Positions 1-5,532 of a stretch of 5,532 bases of DNA are shown piece by piece. The position numbers were made by a program, and so were the translations under genes. The DNA comes from Desulfobacterales bacterium (lineage in GTDB: Bacteria; Desulfobacterota; Desulfobacteria; Desulfobacterales; UBA5852). A model generated the notes under the pieces. It did not search any database, was not told where the DNA came from, and worked only from the letters and a program-made list of their open reading frames with translations. The first letter of the stretch is position 1. Each line of letters begins with the position of its first letter. The stretch covers positions 1 to 5,532 of the forward strand of contig JASJBQ010000315.1 of NCBI GenBank assembly GCA_030066455.1. The letters are read 5' to 3'.

Positions 1-48
1 ACGTTGTCACGCAACCCGGCACCATCCGCCCCCGGAGGACGTTCTTTA

Positions 49-80
49 CCCAATTGGGCACTGCATGCAGTGGTGCCCAA
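49..80. repeat. Nested palindromes downstream of the kinase gene
   Basis: Three dyads overlap: CCCAATTGGG (49-58), ACTGCATGCAGT (60-71), and outer arms TTGGGCAC (54-61) with GTGCCCAA (73-80). The last two combine into a 12-base-pair stem with a three-base bulge. The cluster lies 25-56 bases past the kinase stop in the direction of transcription. Neither strand has a T-run after it, so it is not a standard intrinsic terminator, although it could still protect or end the kinase transcript, or bind a protein. Confidence 0.6.
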
Positions 81-104
81 GGCGAAAAATCGCATGCGCC
101 GCTT

Positions 105-2411
105 TCAGCCTTCCAGTGCCTGGTTTCCGTCATGATGCGCTGTCGGATGGCCGGCACCCTCGCCCTCTTCAAGCGCTTCACGCAGTGCCTGCGCCAGTTC
201 CTGGCGCAATATCGGCTTGTAGAGAAACTTGCGAATACCCAAGCGTCGCGCCTTGTCTTCGTTGATCCGTTCGCTGAAACCGGTGGCCAATATGACGGGA
301 TGCCCCGGGCGAATCTGCATCACCCGGCGCGCGAGTTCCTTCCCGGTGATGCCCGGCATGGTCATGTCCGTGAGGACGAGGTGAAATTCCCGCGGATTGG
401 CTTCGAAGGCCTCGAGGGCCTTGGCGCTGTCGGTGAAAGCCCTGACGCGATAACCCAGGGAAGAAAGCATGATCTCAAGCAGGCTGACGATCTGAGGTTC
501 GTCATCCACCAATAAAATCGATTCCGACCCCATGATCGTTTCATCTGCCGAACGGCTGGGGGATTCTTTCGCCCGGAGCGTATCGGCCATCGGCAGCAGG
601 ATACGAAAGACCGAGCCCTCTCCGGGCTGGCTGTCCACCTGAATTTCGCCCCCGTAGCTTTTGATGATGCCGTGCACCACAGCCAGCCCCAACCCGGTCC
701 CCTTGCCTTTGGCCTTGGTGGTAAAATACGGATCAAAAATACGGTCCCGGACGGAGGCCGGCATCCCCTTGCCCGTATCCCGAACGACCAGTTGGACCGC
801 CTGGTCACCCGCCAGCAGCCCTTCCAGGCTGATCGCATCCGTTCGCAGGTCGATATCGTCAAGGGCGATCGTGAGGCGCCCGTCGCCGCCCTCCATGGCA
901 TGTGACGCGTTGGTGGCCAAATTCATGATAACCTGGTGCATCTGGGTCGGATCCGCGATGATGGGTGCCTTAGAGTTGATGACCTCCTCGATGGCGATGG
1001 TGGACGGCAGGGAGGCCCGGATCAGCTTGACGGCCTCGCGAACCACGTTACCCAACCGCATCGGCCGCGGTTCGACTTCCGCCTGGCGGCTGAATGTCAA
1101 AATCTGTGCCGTCAGGTCTTTGGCCCGATGGGCGGCCGTCATCACCTCCCGCAGGTATTGAACCACCTGCTCGTTGCTGCGGCCGGCTTCCATCGAAATT
1201 TCGGTATACCCGATAATCGCCGCGAGGATATTATTGAAATCGTGTGCAATGCCCCCGGCCAGCGTGCCGATGGCTTCCATTTTCTGGGCCTGCCGGAGCT
1301 GGATCTCGAGGTTCAGTTTCTCCTTTTGAATGCGGGTCAATTCCGTGACATCCATCGCAATCTGGAGTTGGACCAGGCGTCCGTCCGTCCAGCGGATGGC
1401 ACGGTCGAAATTGAGATATTGCCGCTCGGTGGAGACACTGTTGTATTCCCACACATGCAGACCGGTCGGCTGACCTTCGGTATCGACAAGTTTTGTTGCC
1501 GGGCACTGGGAGCAGGCCGTATCCTCGCCTTTGAAAACCCGCCAACATTTCTCTCCGGTTCGATCGCCGCCGTAACCATCCTGCATATGCCGGTTCATCA
1601 ACAGGATTTCGTGGGTTTCCATGTCGGCCACGAAAATATCGGCATCGATGCTGTCAATAACCGTCAAGAGAATTTCGTGAGAACTCTTAAGTTCGCTCTG
1701 CGCACGCTGCCGTTCGGAGATTTCATGTGTCAGATTGACGTTCGCGGTTTGGAGCTCGGCGTGCTTGATCTCAAGCGAATTCTGGATCCGCTGCTGCTGA
1801 CCAAGCGCCTTCTTGAGGCCCCGCAGCAGCATGGCCAGCGAAAGGGTGACCACCGTTTCCAGCAACAGGAAATTGGCACTGATGACCCACCACTTGGAGA
1901 TCATATTGGGCGGCATGAAATCGACGGCGTGTTGACCGGTGGCGATTATGAGGCCGAAACCGAAAACCGTCAAAGCGTTCAGCAACAGACAGATTAATGC
2001 GACCTGCATGCCGAAAAGGAGTCCGGCCATTACCGGGAATACAAATAACCAGAATGGTCCGGCAGCAAACGGCCCCAGGCGAAAGACGAGCGTGACGCCG
2101 AGAACGTAGATGAACAGGAGCAGAACCGCGGCTTTGACTTTGAAGGGGATGCGCCGGGTGAAGGCGGCACAGAGAAACCAGGCGTAGCCCATGGAGTTGA
2201 AAAGCGCGAGCCACCAGATGTCTTCCCTGAGGGATAGATACACACTGGGCAGATAAGCGGTGACGCCGAAGACCGCCACGGTCAGATAGATCACCCCCAG
2301 GATCCGCTCGCGCCAGTACTGTAGGCTGAGCTTCGAGTCGTTCTCAGGATGAGTTGCACGGTGCAAGATGGTTTTCAAATGGCCGCTGATAGTCTGCACT
2401 GCCCCTCTCAT
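105..2411 (-). CDS. Membrane-bound PAS hybrid sensor histidine kinase with C-terminal receiver domain
   Basis: This 768-residue protein is a two-component sensor that should autophosphorylate a histidine and pass the phosphate to its own receiver domain. Residues about 37-198 contain some six hydrophobic stretches (near 37-59, 66-83, 92-110, 121-134, 136-157, 175-197), forming an integral-membrane input domain that I cannot name. A coiled coil (about 200-245) leads to a PAS domain (about 245-357) carrying C289, C300 and C303. The HisKA domain has the H-box GGIAHDFNN with phospho-acceptor H390. The HATPase domain has N497 and N501 in its N-box, DTGKGM (545-550), [11 protein letters not shown] (556-566) and GTGLGL (571-576). 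The receiver domain (about 631-746) has acidic D636/D637, phospho-acceptor D682, T710 and K732, so all key residues are present. The ATG start follows an in-frame TAA and has no clear Shine-Dalgarno, so the exact start is less certain than the gene. No partner regulator is adjacent; the ligand and output are unknown. Confidence 0.95.
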   Translation of the reverse strand: MRGAVQTISGHLKTILHRATHPENDSKLSLQYWRERILGVIYLTVAVFGVTAYLPSVYLSLREDIWWLALFNSMGYAWFLCAAFTRRIPFKVKAAVLLLFIYVLGVTLVFRLGPFAAGPFWLFVFPVMAGLLFGMQVALICLLLNALTVFGFGLIIATGQHAVDFMPPNMISKWWVISANFLLLETVVTLSLAMLLRGLKKALGQQQRIQNSLEIKHAELQTANVNLTHEISERQRAQSELKSSHEILLTVIDSIDADIFVADMETHEILLMNRHMQDGYGGDRTGEKCWRVFKGEDTACSQCPATKLVDTEGQPTGLHVWEYNSVSTERQYLNFDRAIRWTDGRLVQLQIAMDVTELTRIQKEKLNLEIQLRQAQKMEAIGTLAGGIAHDFNNILAAIIGYTEISMEAGRSNEQVVQYLREVMTAAHRAKDLTAQILTFSRQAEVEPRPMRLGNVVREAVKLIRASLPSTIAIEEVINSKAPIIADPTQMHQVIMNLATNASHAMEGGDGRLTIALDDIDLRTDAISLEGLLAGDQAVQLVVRDTGKGMPASVRDRIFDPYFTTKAKGKGTGLGLAVVHGIIKSYGGEIQVDSQPGEGSVFRILLPMADTLRAKESPSRSADETIMGSESILLVDDEPQIVSLLEIMLSSLGYRVRAFTDSAKALEAFEANPREFHLVLTDMTMPGITGKELARRVMQIRPGHPVILATGFSERINEDKARRLGIRKFLYKPILRQELAQALREALEEGEGAGHPTAHHDGNQALEG

Positions 2412-2570
2412 CTGAGTTAGTTAGGGATGCCATCCTGTCACGATGGGCCGGTCGAAACACGAGAGGCGCCAGCGATCCTCGCGGATGCCTTCGCCGGGCC
2501 CGTCGACCAGGGCTGTGATTTCGCTTGAATGTTCCGCCTATTGTGGTCGTGCCATGGCCTGCCTTCGCGG

Positions 2571-2615
2571 TTAAATCTTGATTTTGTGTAAACACCTGAC
2601 TAAGTTAACCATAGT
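2571..2615. promoter_or_regulatory. AT-rich core of the divergent kinase/DUF4124 spacer, candidate promoters
   Basis: Within the 244-base spacer between the kinase start and the DUF4124 start, this stretch is clearly richer in A and T than its surroundings. On the minus strand TTAACT is followed 16 bases later by CAAAAT, a weak sigma-70-like pair pointing to the kinase. On the plus strand TTGATT (2578) or TTGTGT (2584) could serve as a -35 element, but the -10 matches are poor. The stretch also contains GTGTAAACAC (2586-2595), a short dyad. A divergent promoter here is plausible from composition and position; the exact boxes are weak. Confidence 0.3.
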
Positions 2616-2642
2616 GACGGAAACGGCACCATCAACCCAACC

Positions 2643-2650
2643 GGGGAGGA
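2643..2650 (+). promoter_or_regulatory. Shine-Dalgarno of the DUF4124 gene
   Basis: GGGGAGGA ends five bases before ATG 2656. It settles the start at 2656 rather than at the in-frame ATG 2578, because translation from here begins directly with the signal peptide. Confidence 0.85.
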
Positions 2651-2655
2651 ACCTG

Positions 2656-3258
2656 ATGAAAAATCCATTAGTGTGGCTGGCCGCCCTTGCCGTCCTGTGT
2701 TACGCCGCGATATCGTCCGCGGAAACCGTTTACTACTGGACGGATGAAAATGGTGTGCGCCACTTCAGCAATACGGGTGCACCCGACGATGTCGAAGAGG
2801 TGGGCTCCGTGGCCGGGAGTACGTCACCTACCGAATCGGACGTGCCGGCCGATGCCCCTGAAGGGTCGAGCGAGCCGCCACCCACGGCAAACGAACCGGA
2901 CGATACCTTAGCCGGTACGCCCGATCCAGACGAGGCGCCTCTCACGGCGCGCGAAAGGGCTGAGCAAACCCAGCAGGATAGAATGGCCCGCCGAGCCGAA
3001 AACGAACGCCGGCGCCTTCAGGACGAAATCGCGCAAGTCGAAGGGCGTTCTCTGAGTCGAACTTTTACCGAGGGAATGCGCGACAATCTTTTGGCACCGC
3101 TCAAAGAACAACTCGCGCTCCTGGACGCCGACCCGGCCCGGTACTTTCGCATGAAACAACAGGGCGCATTTGTCACGGGTGGGAGGACCTCCAGCAACCG
3201 CGATCGCCGTGGCGGCCGGACCGGTGCCATGCGTGATGGCATGCGGGACACGCCTTAA
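2656..3258 (+). CDS. Exported DUF4124-domain protein, 200 residues
   Basis: The function is unknown; the protein is predicted to be periplasmic or envelope-associated. Residues 1-22 form a signal peptide with K2, a hydrophobic core (about 5-19) and a likely cut after ISSA, before E23. The mature start ETVYYWTDENGVRHFSN (23-39) matches the DUF4124 pattern, a short aromatic motif usually found right after a signal peptide. A Pro/Glu/Asp/Ser-rich, probably disordered linker follows (about 45-95). Next is a charged helical, coiled-coil-like stretch (about 97-150) rich in Arg, Glu and Gln, and then a basic Arg/Gly-rich tail (about 176-200). The frame is open from base 2578, but I start at ATG 2656 because a strong Shine-Dalgarno precedes it and the signal peptide begins there. 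C15 lies in the hydrophobic core but lacks a proper lipobox, so I do not call a lipoprotein. The gene is divergent from the kinase and convergent with yqeY. Confidence 0.85.
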   Translation: MKNPLVWLAALAVLCYAAISSAETVYYWTDENGVRHFSNTGAPDDVEEVGSVAGSTSPTESDVPADAPEGSSEPPPTANEPDDTLAGTPDPDEAPLTARERAEQTQQDRMARRAENERRRLQDEIAQVEGRSLSRTFTEGMRDNLLAPLKEQLALLDADPARYFRMKQQGAFVTGGRTSSNRDRRGGRTGAMRDGMRDTP

Positions 3259-3390
3259 CCGCCTGCCCCCCGCAAAATGCGGCGCGCACCACCGGATTAC
3301 AAAACCTCGGGATGCACAGCCGAAAGGGCCGCTTGCCCAACCCCGTCGACCATCTTCGATCTGACGAGCGGCCTCCGCGGCCCAAAAACG
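3259..3390. other. Convergent spacer between the DUF4124 gene and yqeY
   Basis: These 132 bases separate two genes that end toward each other. Only short four-base-pair stems are visible (CCGC/GCGG at 3270-3282, GGGC/GCCC at 3326-3338, GGCC/GGCC at 3370-3382), and none is followed by a T-run on the proper strand. I see no convincing terminator and no gene. Confidence 0.5.
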
Positions 3391-3792
3391 TCAAAAGCGC
3401 GATTGCAGGATCGACTTTACCTGATTGCCATCCGCGCCTTCCCCGAAATGGCGCATGATCTCACCCATGGCCTGCATCTTGTTCTTGTAGCGGCCAAAGT
3501 CGATATTGTCCCTGATCCAAGCTTCGATCTCCGCCTCCGATACCGTCTGCGGCAGGTACGGCTCCAGAACGGCGATGAAATGCGAAGCTCCGGTGCTCCC
3601 CTGGCGCTCGATAACTTCCTTTTCGGATTTAATCAGCTTCTTGAGAATCCTGACCACCTCCCCGTCGGCAAGCGATTTGCTGGGCATGCGCCCGAACTCT
3701 CCCATGACGACGCGCAGGGCGGCCGTCGTCTCGGCGTCCTTGGCCTTCATGGCGGCCATCAGATCCTTTTTAATCCGTTGTTGAAGCGCCAT
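3391..3792 (-). CDS. yqeY: GatB/YqeY domain-containing protein
   Basis: This 133-residue protein belongs to the YqeY family. The family resembles the C-terminal tRNA-binding helical domain of GatB, a subunit of the tRNA-dependent amidotransferase. Its exact role is not settled; a link to tRNA or aminoacyl-tRNA handling is inferred from that similarity. The sequence shows the family pattern throughout: an N-terminal helix LQQRIKKDLMAAMKAKD (3-19), then LRVVMGEFGR (26-35), the helix VVRILKKLIKSEKEVIE (46-62), the central LEPYLPQTVSEAEIEAWI (76-93) and the C-terminal MGEIMRHFGEGADGNQVKSIL (109-129). It is slightly shorter than the usual 145-150 residues but appears complete. The ATG start is supported by GAGAGGGG (3800-3807), seven bases upstream. 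In many bacteria yqeY lies near rpsU and dnaG; here it stands alone, convergent with the DUF4124 gene and divergent from the U32 gene. Confidence 0.95.
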   Translation of the reverse strand: MALQQRIKKDLMAAMKAKDAETTAALRVVMGEFGRMPSKSLADGEVVRILKKLIKSEKEVIERQGSTGASHFIAVLEPYLPQTVSEAEIEAWIRDNIDFGRYKNKMQAMGEIMRHFGEGADGNQVKSILQSRF

Positions 3793-3799
3793 GCGTGCA

Positions 3800-3807
3800 C
3801 CCCTCTC
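3800..3807 (-). promoter_or_regulatory. Shine-Dalgarno of yqeY
   Basis: On the minus strand this reads GAGAGGGG, seven bases before the yqeY ATG. It supports the short 133-residue version of the protein. Confidence 0.75.
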
Positions 3808-3913
3808 GTTGAAAGCCGCTCCGGTCGATGATATTCGTTCATGCCACCGCGGCGTTCATCCTGATGGCAAACCTGGTCGCTACGATAGCGCGTTGGGTTT
3901 TAAAGTCAAGGCA

Positions 3914-3942
3914 TTGCAAGCAACCGCTGGATAGCATATAGA
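3914..3942 (+). promoter_or_regulatory. Candidate sigma-70-type promoter for the U32 gene
   Basis: TTGCAA (3914-3919) and TATAGA (3937-3942) are separated by 17 bases; each matches the consensus at four of six positions. Transcription starting near 3949 would give a leader of about 155 bases before TTG 4104. The sequence around it is one of the few AT-rich spots in this spacer. Confidence 0.3.
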
Positions 3943-3947
3943 GGACC

Positions 3948-3967
3948 CCGCGAAAAGAGCATCGCGG
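3948..3967 (+). repeat. Inverted repeat / hairpin in the presumed U32 leader
   Basis: CCGCGA and TCGCGG form a perfect six-base-pair stem around an eight-base loop. It sits at the presumed transcription start of the U32 gene and has no following T-run, so it is not an intrinsic terminator. It may be a leader hairpin or an operator-like dyad, or chance in GC-rich DNA. Confidence 0.4.
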
Positions 3968-4089
3968 CCCCGCCGCCATCGAACGGCAAGCTATCGGTTG
4001 GCCTTACCCCCCCGGCGGGACGTGCTGGAAAAACGTTGCCGTGGGCGCTGGCGGTCTGTGCCCGCCCCGTCCCATACGGCATCCGATGC

Positions 4090-4093
4090 GGAG
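4090..4093 (+). promoter_or_regulatory. Probable Shine-Dalgarno for the TTG start of the U32 gene
   Basis: GGAG lies ten bases before TTG 4104, a slightly long spacing. With the in-frame TGA at 4098-4100 just upstream and no ATG or GTG before the conserved ELLAPAG motif, this points to TTG as the start codon. Confidence 0.55.
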
Positions 4094-4103
4094 CGCCTGA
4101 CTT

Positions 4104-5363
4104 TTGCAAAGCACGATTCCCTCCTCCCGGGTCGAACTCCTGGCACCGGCGGGCAACTTTGAAAAGCTTGAAACGGCGATTCATTTCGGTGCCGATGCCG
4201 TCTATCTCGGCGGGCGCGAATTCAACCTGCGGAGCCACTCCGGCAATTTCAGCCGGGATGAGTTGGAAGCCGCCGTTGCCTATTGTCGCCAGCGCGATAT
4301 CCGGGCCTATGTCACCTGCAATATCTTCCCTCGCAACAGCGACCTCGAGGGCCTCCGCCGGTTTCTCCAGGATCTGGCGGCCATTCGGCCCGATGGCCTG
4401 ATTGTCGCCGATCCCTCGGTTTTCACTCTGGCCCGGGAGGCGGCCCCCGCCATTCCGATTCACATCAGCACCCAGGCCAATACCACGAGTGTCGCCGCCG
4501 CGCATTTCTGGAAAAAGCTGGGGGCCTCACGGATCAATGCCGCCCGTGAACTGCATATCGAAGAAATCAAGGAAATCTGCGACCAAGGCGGCGTTGCCGT
4601 TGAAGTCTTCGTGCATGGCGCCATGTGCATGGCCTACTCCGGCCGCTGTCTGCTGAGCAGCTATCTGGCGAACCGGGACGGCAATCGCGGCCGTTGTGCC
4701 CATCCCTGCCGCTGGGACTATGCCCTGGTCGAAGAAAAACGCCCCGGCTTGTTCATGCCGATCGATGAAACCGACCGGGGCAGCTTTATCATCAATTCCC
4801 GCGACCTTTGCATGATTGCCCATATCCCGGAATTGATTGCATCCGGCGTAGCGGCGCTCAAGATCGAAGGCCGCATGAAAGGCATCCACTACGTCGCCAC
4901 CGTGGTCAAGGCTTACCGCGAGGCCATCGACGCCTACTACCGGCAGGAACCGCCGGGCGCCGTGCAGGCGCAGGGGATCCGCGCACTGGAGGCTGTCAAC
5001 CACCGCGGCTATGACACCGGTTTCTACTTCGGCCCTCCCTGTCCGCCGGGAAGCGAAGAAAAGGCAAACGTCCCCGGTCATGACTACCGTCTAGTGGGCA
5101 AGGTCCTCGCCGACGGCGAAGGTGCCGCGATCGCCGTGGATACCCGCAACCGTTTTTTCAAGGGAGAAATCGTTGAAATGATCAGCCCCGGATGGCCGAT
5201 TACGCGATGCCGGGTTCGCGCCATCCGCGATGCGGAGGGGCATCCGATCGAACGGGCCCGCCCGGGCTTCAAGGTTACGGTCGACCTGGCCCATGCCTGC
5301 CGTCGCGGGGATCTGCTGCGCCGCGTGCGACGGCTGACCGCTGATCGGTCAACCGATCGTTGA
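4104..5363 (+). CDS. trhP: Peptidase U32 family protein, TrhP/YegQ-like tRNA U34 hydroxylation protein
   Basis: This 419-residue U32 protein is most like TrhP (YegQ), which in E. coli takes part in oxygen-independent formation of 5-hydroxyuridine at tRNA position 34; it is unlikely to be a true protease. The N-terminus VELLAPAGNFEKLETAI followed by FGADAVYLGG is the classic U32 start. The family signature runs from E167 to S185 (EVFVHGAMCMAYSGRCLLS). Cysteines C175, C182, C198 (with C202 nearby) and C236 fit the four-cysteine iron-sulfur ligand pattern of related U32 proteins such as UbiU. A C-terminal beta domain (about 328-405, with NRFFKGEIVEMISPG) matches the U32 C-terminal domain of TrhP, which the shorter UbiU and UbiV lack. 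RlhA is much longer, so TrhP fits best, although E. coli TrhP is somewhat longer (about 453). The start is TTG: an in-frame TGA at 4098-4100 excludes any start further upstream. The substrate remains inferred from the family. Confidence 0.93.
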   Translation: MQSTIPSSRVELLAPAGNFEKLETAIHFGADAVYLGGREFNLRSHSGNFSRDELEAAVAYCRQRDIRAYVTCNIFPRNSDLEGLRRFLQDLAAIRPDGLIVADPSVFTLAREAAPAIPIHISTQANTTSVAAAHFWKKLGASRINAARELHIEEIKEICDQGGVAVEVFVHGAMCMAYSGRCLLSSYLANRDGNRGRCAHPCRWDYALVEEKRPGLFMPIDETDRGSFIINSRDLCMIAHIPELIASGVAALKIEGRMKGIHYVATVVKAYREAIDAYYRQEPPGAVQAQGIRALEAVNHRGYDTGFYFGPPCPPGSEEKANVPGHDYRLVGKVLADGEGAAIAVDTRNRFFKGEIVEMISPGWPITRCRVRAIRDAEGHPIERARPGFKVTVDLAHACRRGDLLRRVRRLTADRSTDR

Positions 5364-5365
5364 CC
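5336..5365 (+). repeat. Overlapping inverted repeats across the U32 stop codon
   Basis: Three stems share bases and exclude each other: GACCG/CGGTC (5336-5340 with 5346-5350), GATCGGT/ACCGATC (5343-5349 with 5352-5358, only a two-base gap) and GGTCAA/TTGACC (5347-5352 with 5360-5365). They cover the last codons and TGA of the U32 gene, just ahead of the next ribosome site. No T-run follows, so a terminator is unlikely. Confidence 0.5.
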
Positions 5366-5375
5366 CCGTGATCGC

Positions 5376-5381
5376 AAGGAG
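5376..5381 (+). promoter_or_regulatory. Strong Shine-Dalgarno before the 37-codon ORF
   Basis: AAGGAG is an almost ideal ribosome binding site, six bases from ATG 5388. It is a better match than the one before the U32 gene, which is the chief reason to consider the short frame real. Confidence 0.6.
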
Positions 5382-5387
5382 CCAACC

Positions 5388-5501
5388 ATGCTGCTCGTCA
5401 ACATGAACCACACGCGAAGCGTGGAGACAGTCCGACGCTGTCGCTGGATTCTGGACGCCGGCGTCTTTGCCTGGCAACAGGTCGATGCCCGCGAGGGTTG
5501 A
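5388..5501 (+). CDS. Possible small protein of 37 residues downstream of the U32 gene
   Basis: This is a short open frame, beginning MLLVNMNHTRSVETVRRC and ending VDAREG before TGA at 5499-5501. It is preceded by a near-perfect Shine-Dalgarno, AAGGAG (5376-5381), six bases before the ATG, and begins 24 bases after the U32 stop, so it could be co-transcribed with that gene. I recognise no family. The peptide is basic, holds one cysteine and two tryptophans, and has no signal peptide or membrane helix. After the TGA the same frame stays open to the window edge (about 30 bases), so this could also be the start of a longer gene broken by a frameshift or stop, or, less likely, one that reads the TGA as selenocysteine. 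The good ribosome site is the main support; coding status is uncertain. Confidence 0.45.
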   Translation: MLLVNMNHTRSVETVRRCRWILDAGVFAWQQVDAREG

Positions 5502-5532
5502 CAGGCGTCTGCCCGGCGCATGGCGCCCCCCC

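Larger units (their letters stand above)
3793..4103. other. 311-base divergent spacer between yqeY and the U32 gene
   Basis: I see no credible gene here. The minus-strand frame that enters it (3906-4505) is mostly a shadow of the U32 gene. The spacer holds the yqeY ribosome site, a candidate plus-strand promoter near 3914-3942, and several small GC-rich hairpins: CGCTA/TAGCG at 3878-3890, CCGCGA/TCGCGG at 3948-3967 and GGCGG/CCGCC at 4050-4066. I could not match the leader to a known riboswitch. Confidence 0.6.

Noticed and set aside
54..515. 153-codon plus-strand frame over the receiver domain
   Set aside because: It is antisense to the clearly conserved receiver domain and shows no recognisable motif.
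936..1997. 353-codon plus-strand open frame opposite the kinase
   Set aside because: It lies entirely antisense to a kinase with intact PAS, HisKA and HATPase motifs. Its protein is low-complexity-like, rich in Gly, Asp, His and Arg, shows no domain, and is a typical shadow in GC-rich DNA.
2344..2595. 83-codon minus-strand frame overlapping the kinase start
   Set aside because: GTG start without a ribosome site, no recognisable features, and it overlaps the kinase N-terminus in another frame.
2578..2655. N-terminal extension of the DUF4124 protein from ATG 2578
   Set aside because: It would place 26 polar residues before the signal peptide, lacks a ribosome site, and runs through the AT-rich promoter-like stretch; ATG 2656 has a strong site.
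2698..2700. Lipoprotein cysteine (C15) in the DUF4124 signal peptide
   Set aside because: The residues before it (AVL) do not make a lipobox, and a good signal peptidase I site (SSA-E) follows.
3370..3390. Terminator-like GGCC/GGCC stem beside AAAAA
   Set aside because: The stem is only four base pairs and the T-run would precede, not follow, the stem for yqeY transcription; for the plus strand it is an A-run.
3277..3831. 184-codon plus-strand frame over yqeY
   Set aside because: It is antisense to the full-length YqeY protein, which matches its family from end to end.
4125..4145. tRNA T-arm-like string GGGTCGAACTCC
   Set aside because: It lies within the conserved start of the U32 coding sequence and no matching acceptor, D or anticodon arms are visible around it.
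3906..4505. 199-codon minus-strand frame across the U32 leader and N-terminus
   Set aside because: Most of it is antisense to conserved U32 motifs, and it shows no domain or clear ribosome site.
4527..5081. 184-codon minus-strand frame within the U32 gene
   Set aside because: It is antisense to the U32 signature region; no independent support.

Overview
The window looks like chromosomal DNA from a GC-rich Gram-negative bacterium (roughly 58-60% G+C by eye). The best guess is a member of the Desulfobacterota (former Deltaproteobacteria). The PAS-type hybrid kinase with a cysteine-containing PAS loop, the exported DUF4124 protein and a TrhP-like U32 protein all fit that group. The taxonomic call is inference from protein style, not from a marker gene.

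Layout from left to right: (1) bases 1-104 hold no gene but carry nested palindromes just past the 3' end of the first gene. (2) A minus-strand gene (105-2411) encodes a 768-residue membrane-bound hybrid histidine kinase: about six membrane helices, coiled coil, PAS, HisKA, HATPase and a C-terminal receiver domain. (3) A 244-base divergent spacer with a short AT-rich core separates it from (4) a plus-strand gene (2656-3258) for a 200-residue exported DUF4124 protein. (5) That gene converges on a minus-strand yqeY gene (3391-3792). (6) A 311-base, hairpin-rich spacer lies between yqeY and (7) a plus-strand U32 'peptidase' family gene (4104-5363), most like the tRNA U34 hydroxylation protein TrhP (YegQ), which probably starts at TTG. 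(8) Twenty-four bases after its stop is a well-placed Shine-Dalgarno followed by a 37-codon open frame (5388-5501) close to the window edge.

There is no mobile element, CRISPR array, rRNA or tRNA. The genes do not form one operon. They are single genes in alternating orientation, apart from the possible U32/small-ORF pair. YqeY and the U32 protein both belong to families linked to tRNA, and they are divergently arranged, but a functional link is only inference. The kinase senses something unknown, and no separate response regulator lies beside it. I see no convincing previously undescribed system. The points most worth a second look are the small ORF after the U32 gene, the cysteine cluster in the kinase PAS domain, the palindrome cluster at 49-80 and the overlapping inverted repeats at the U32 stop.
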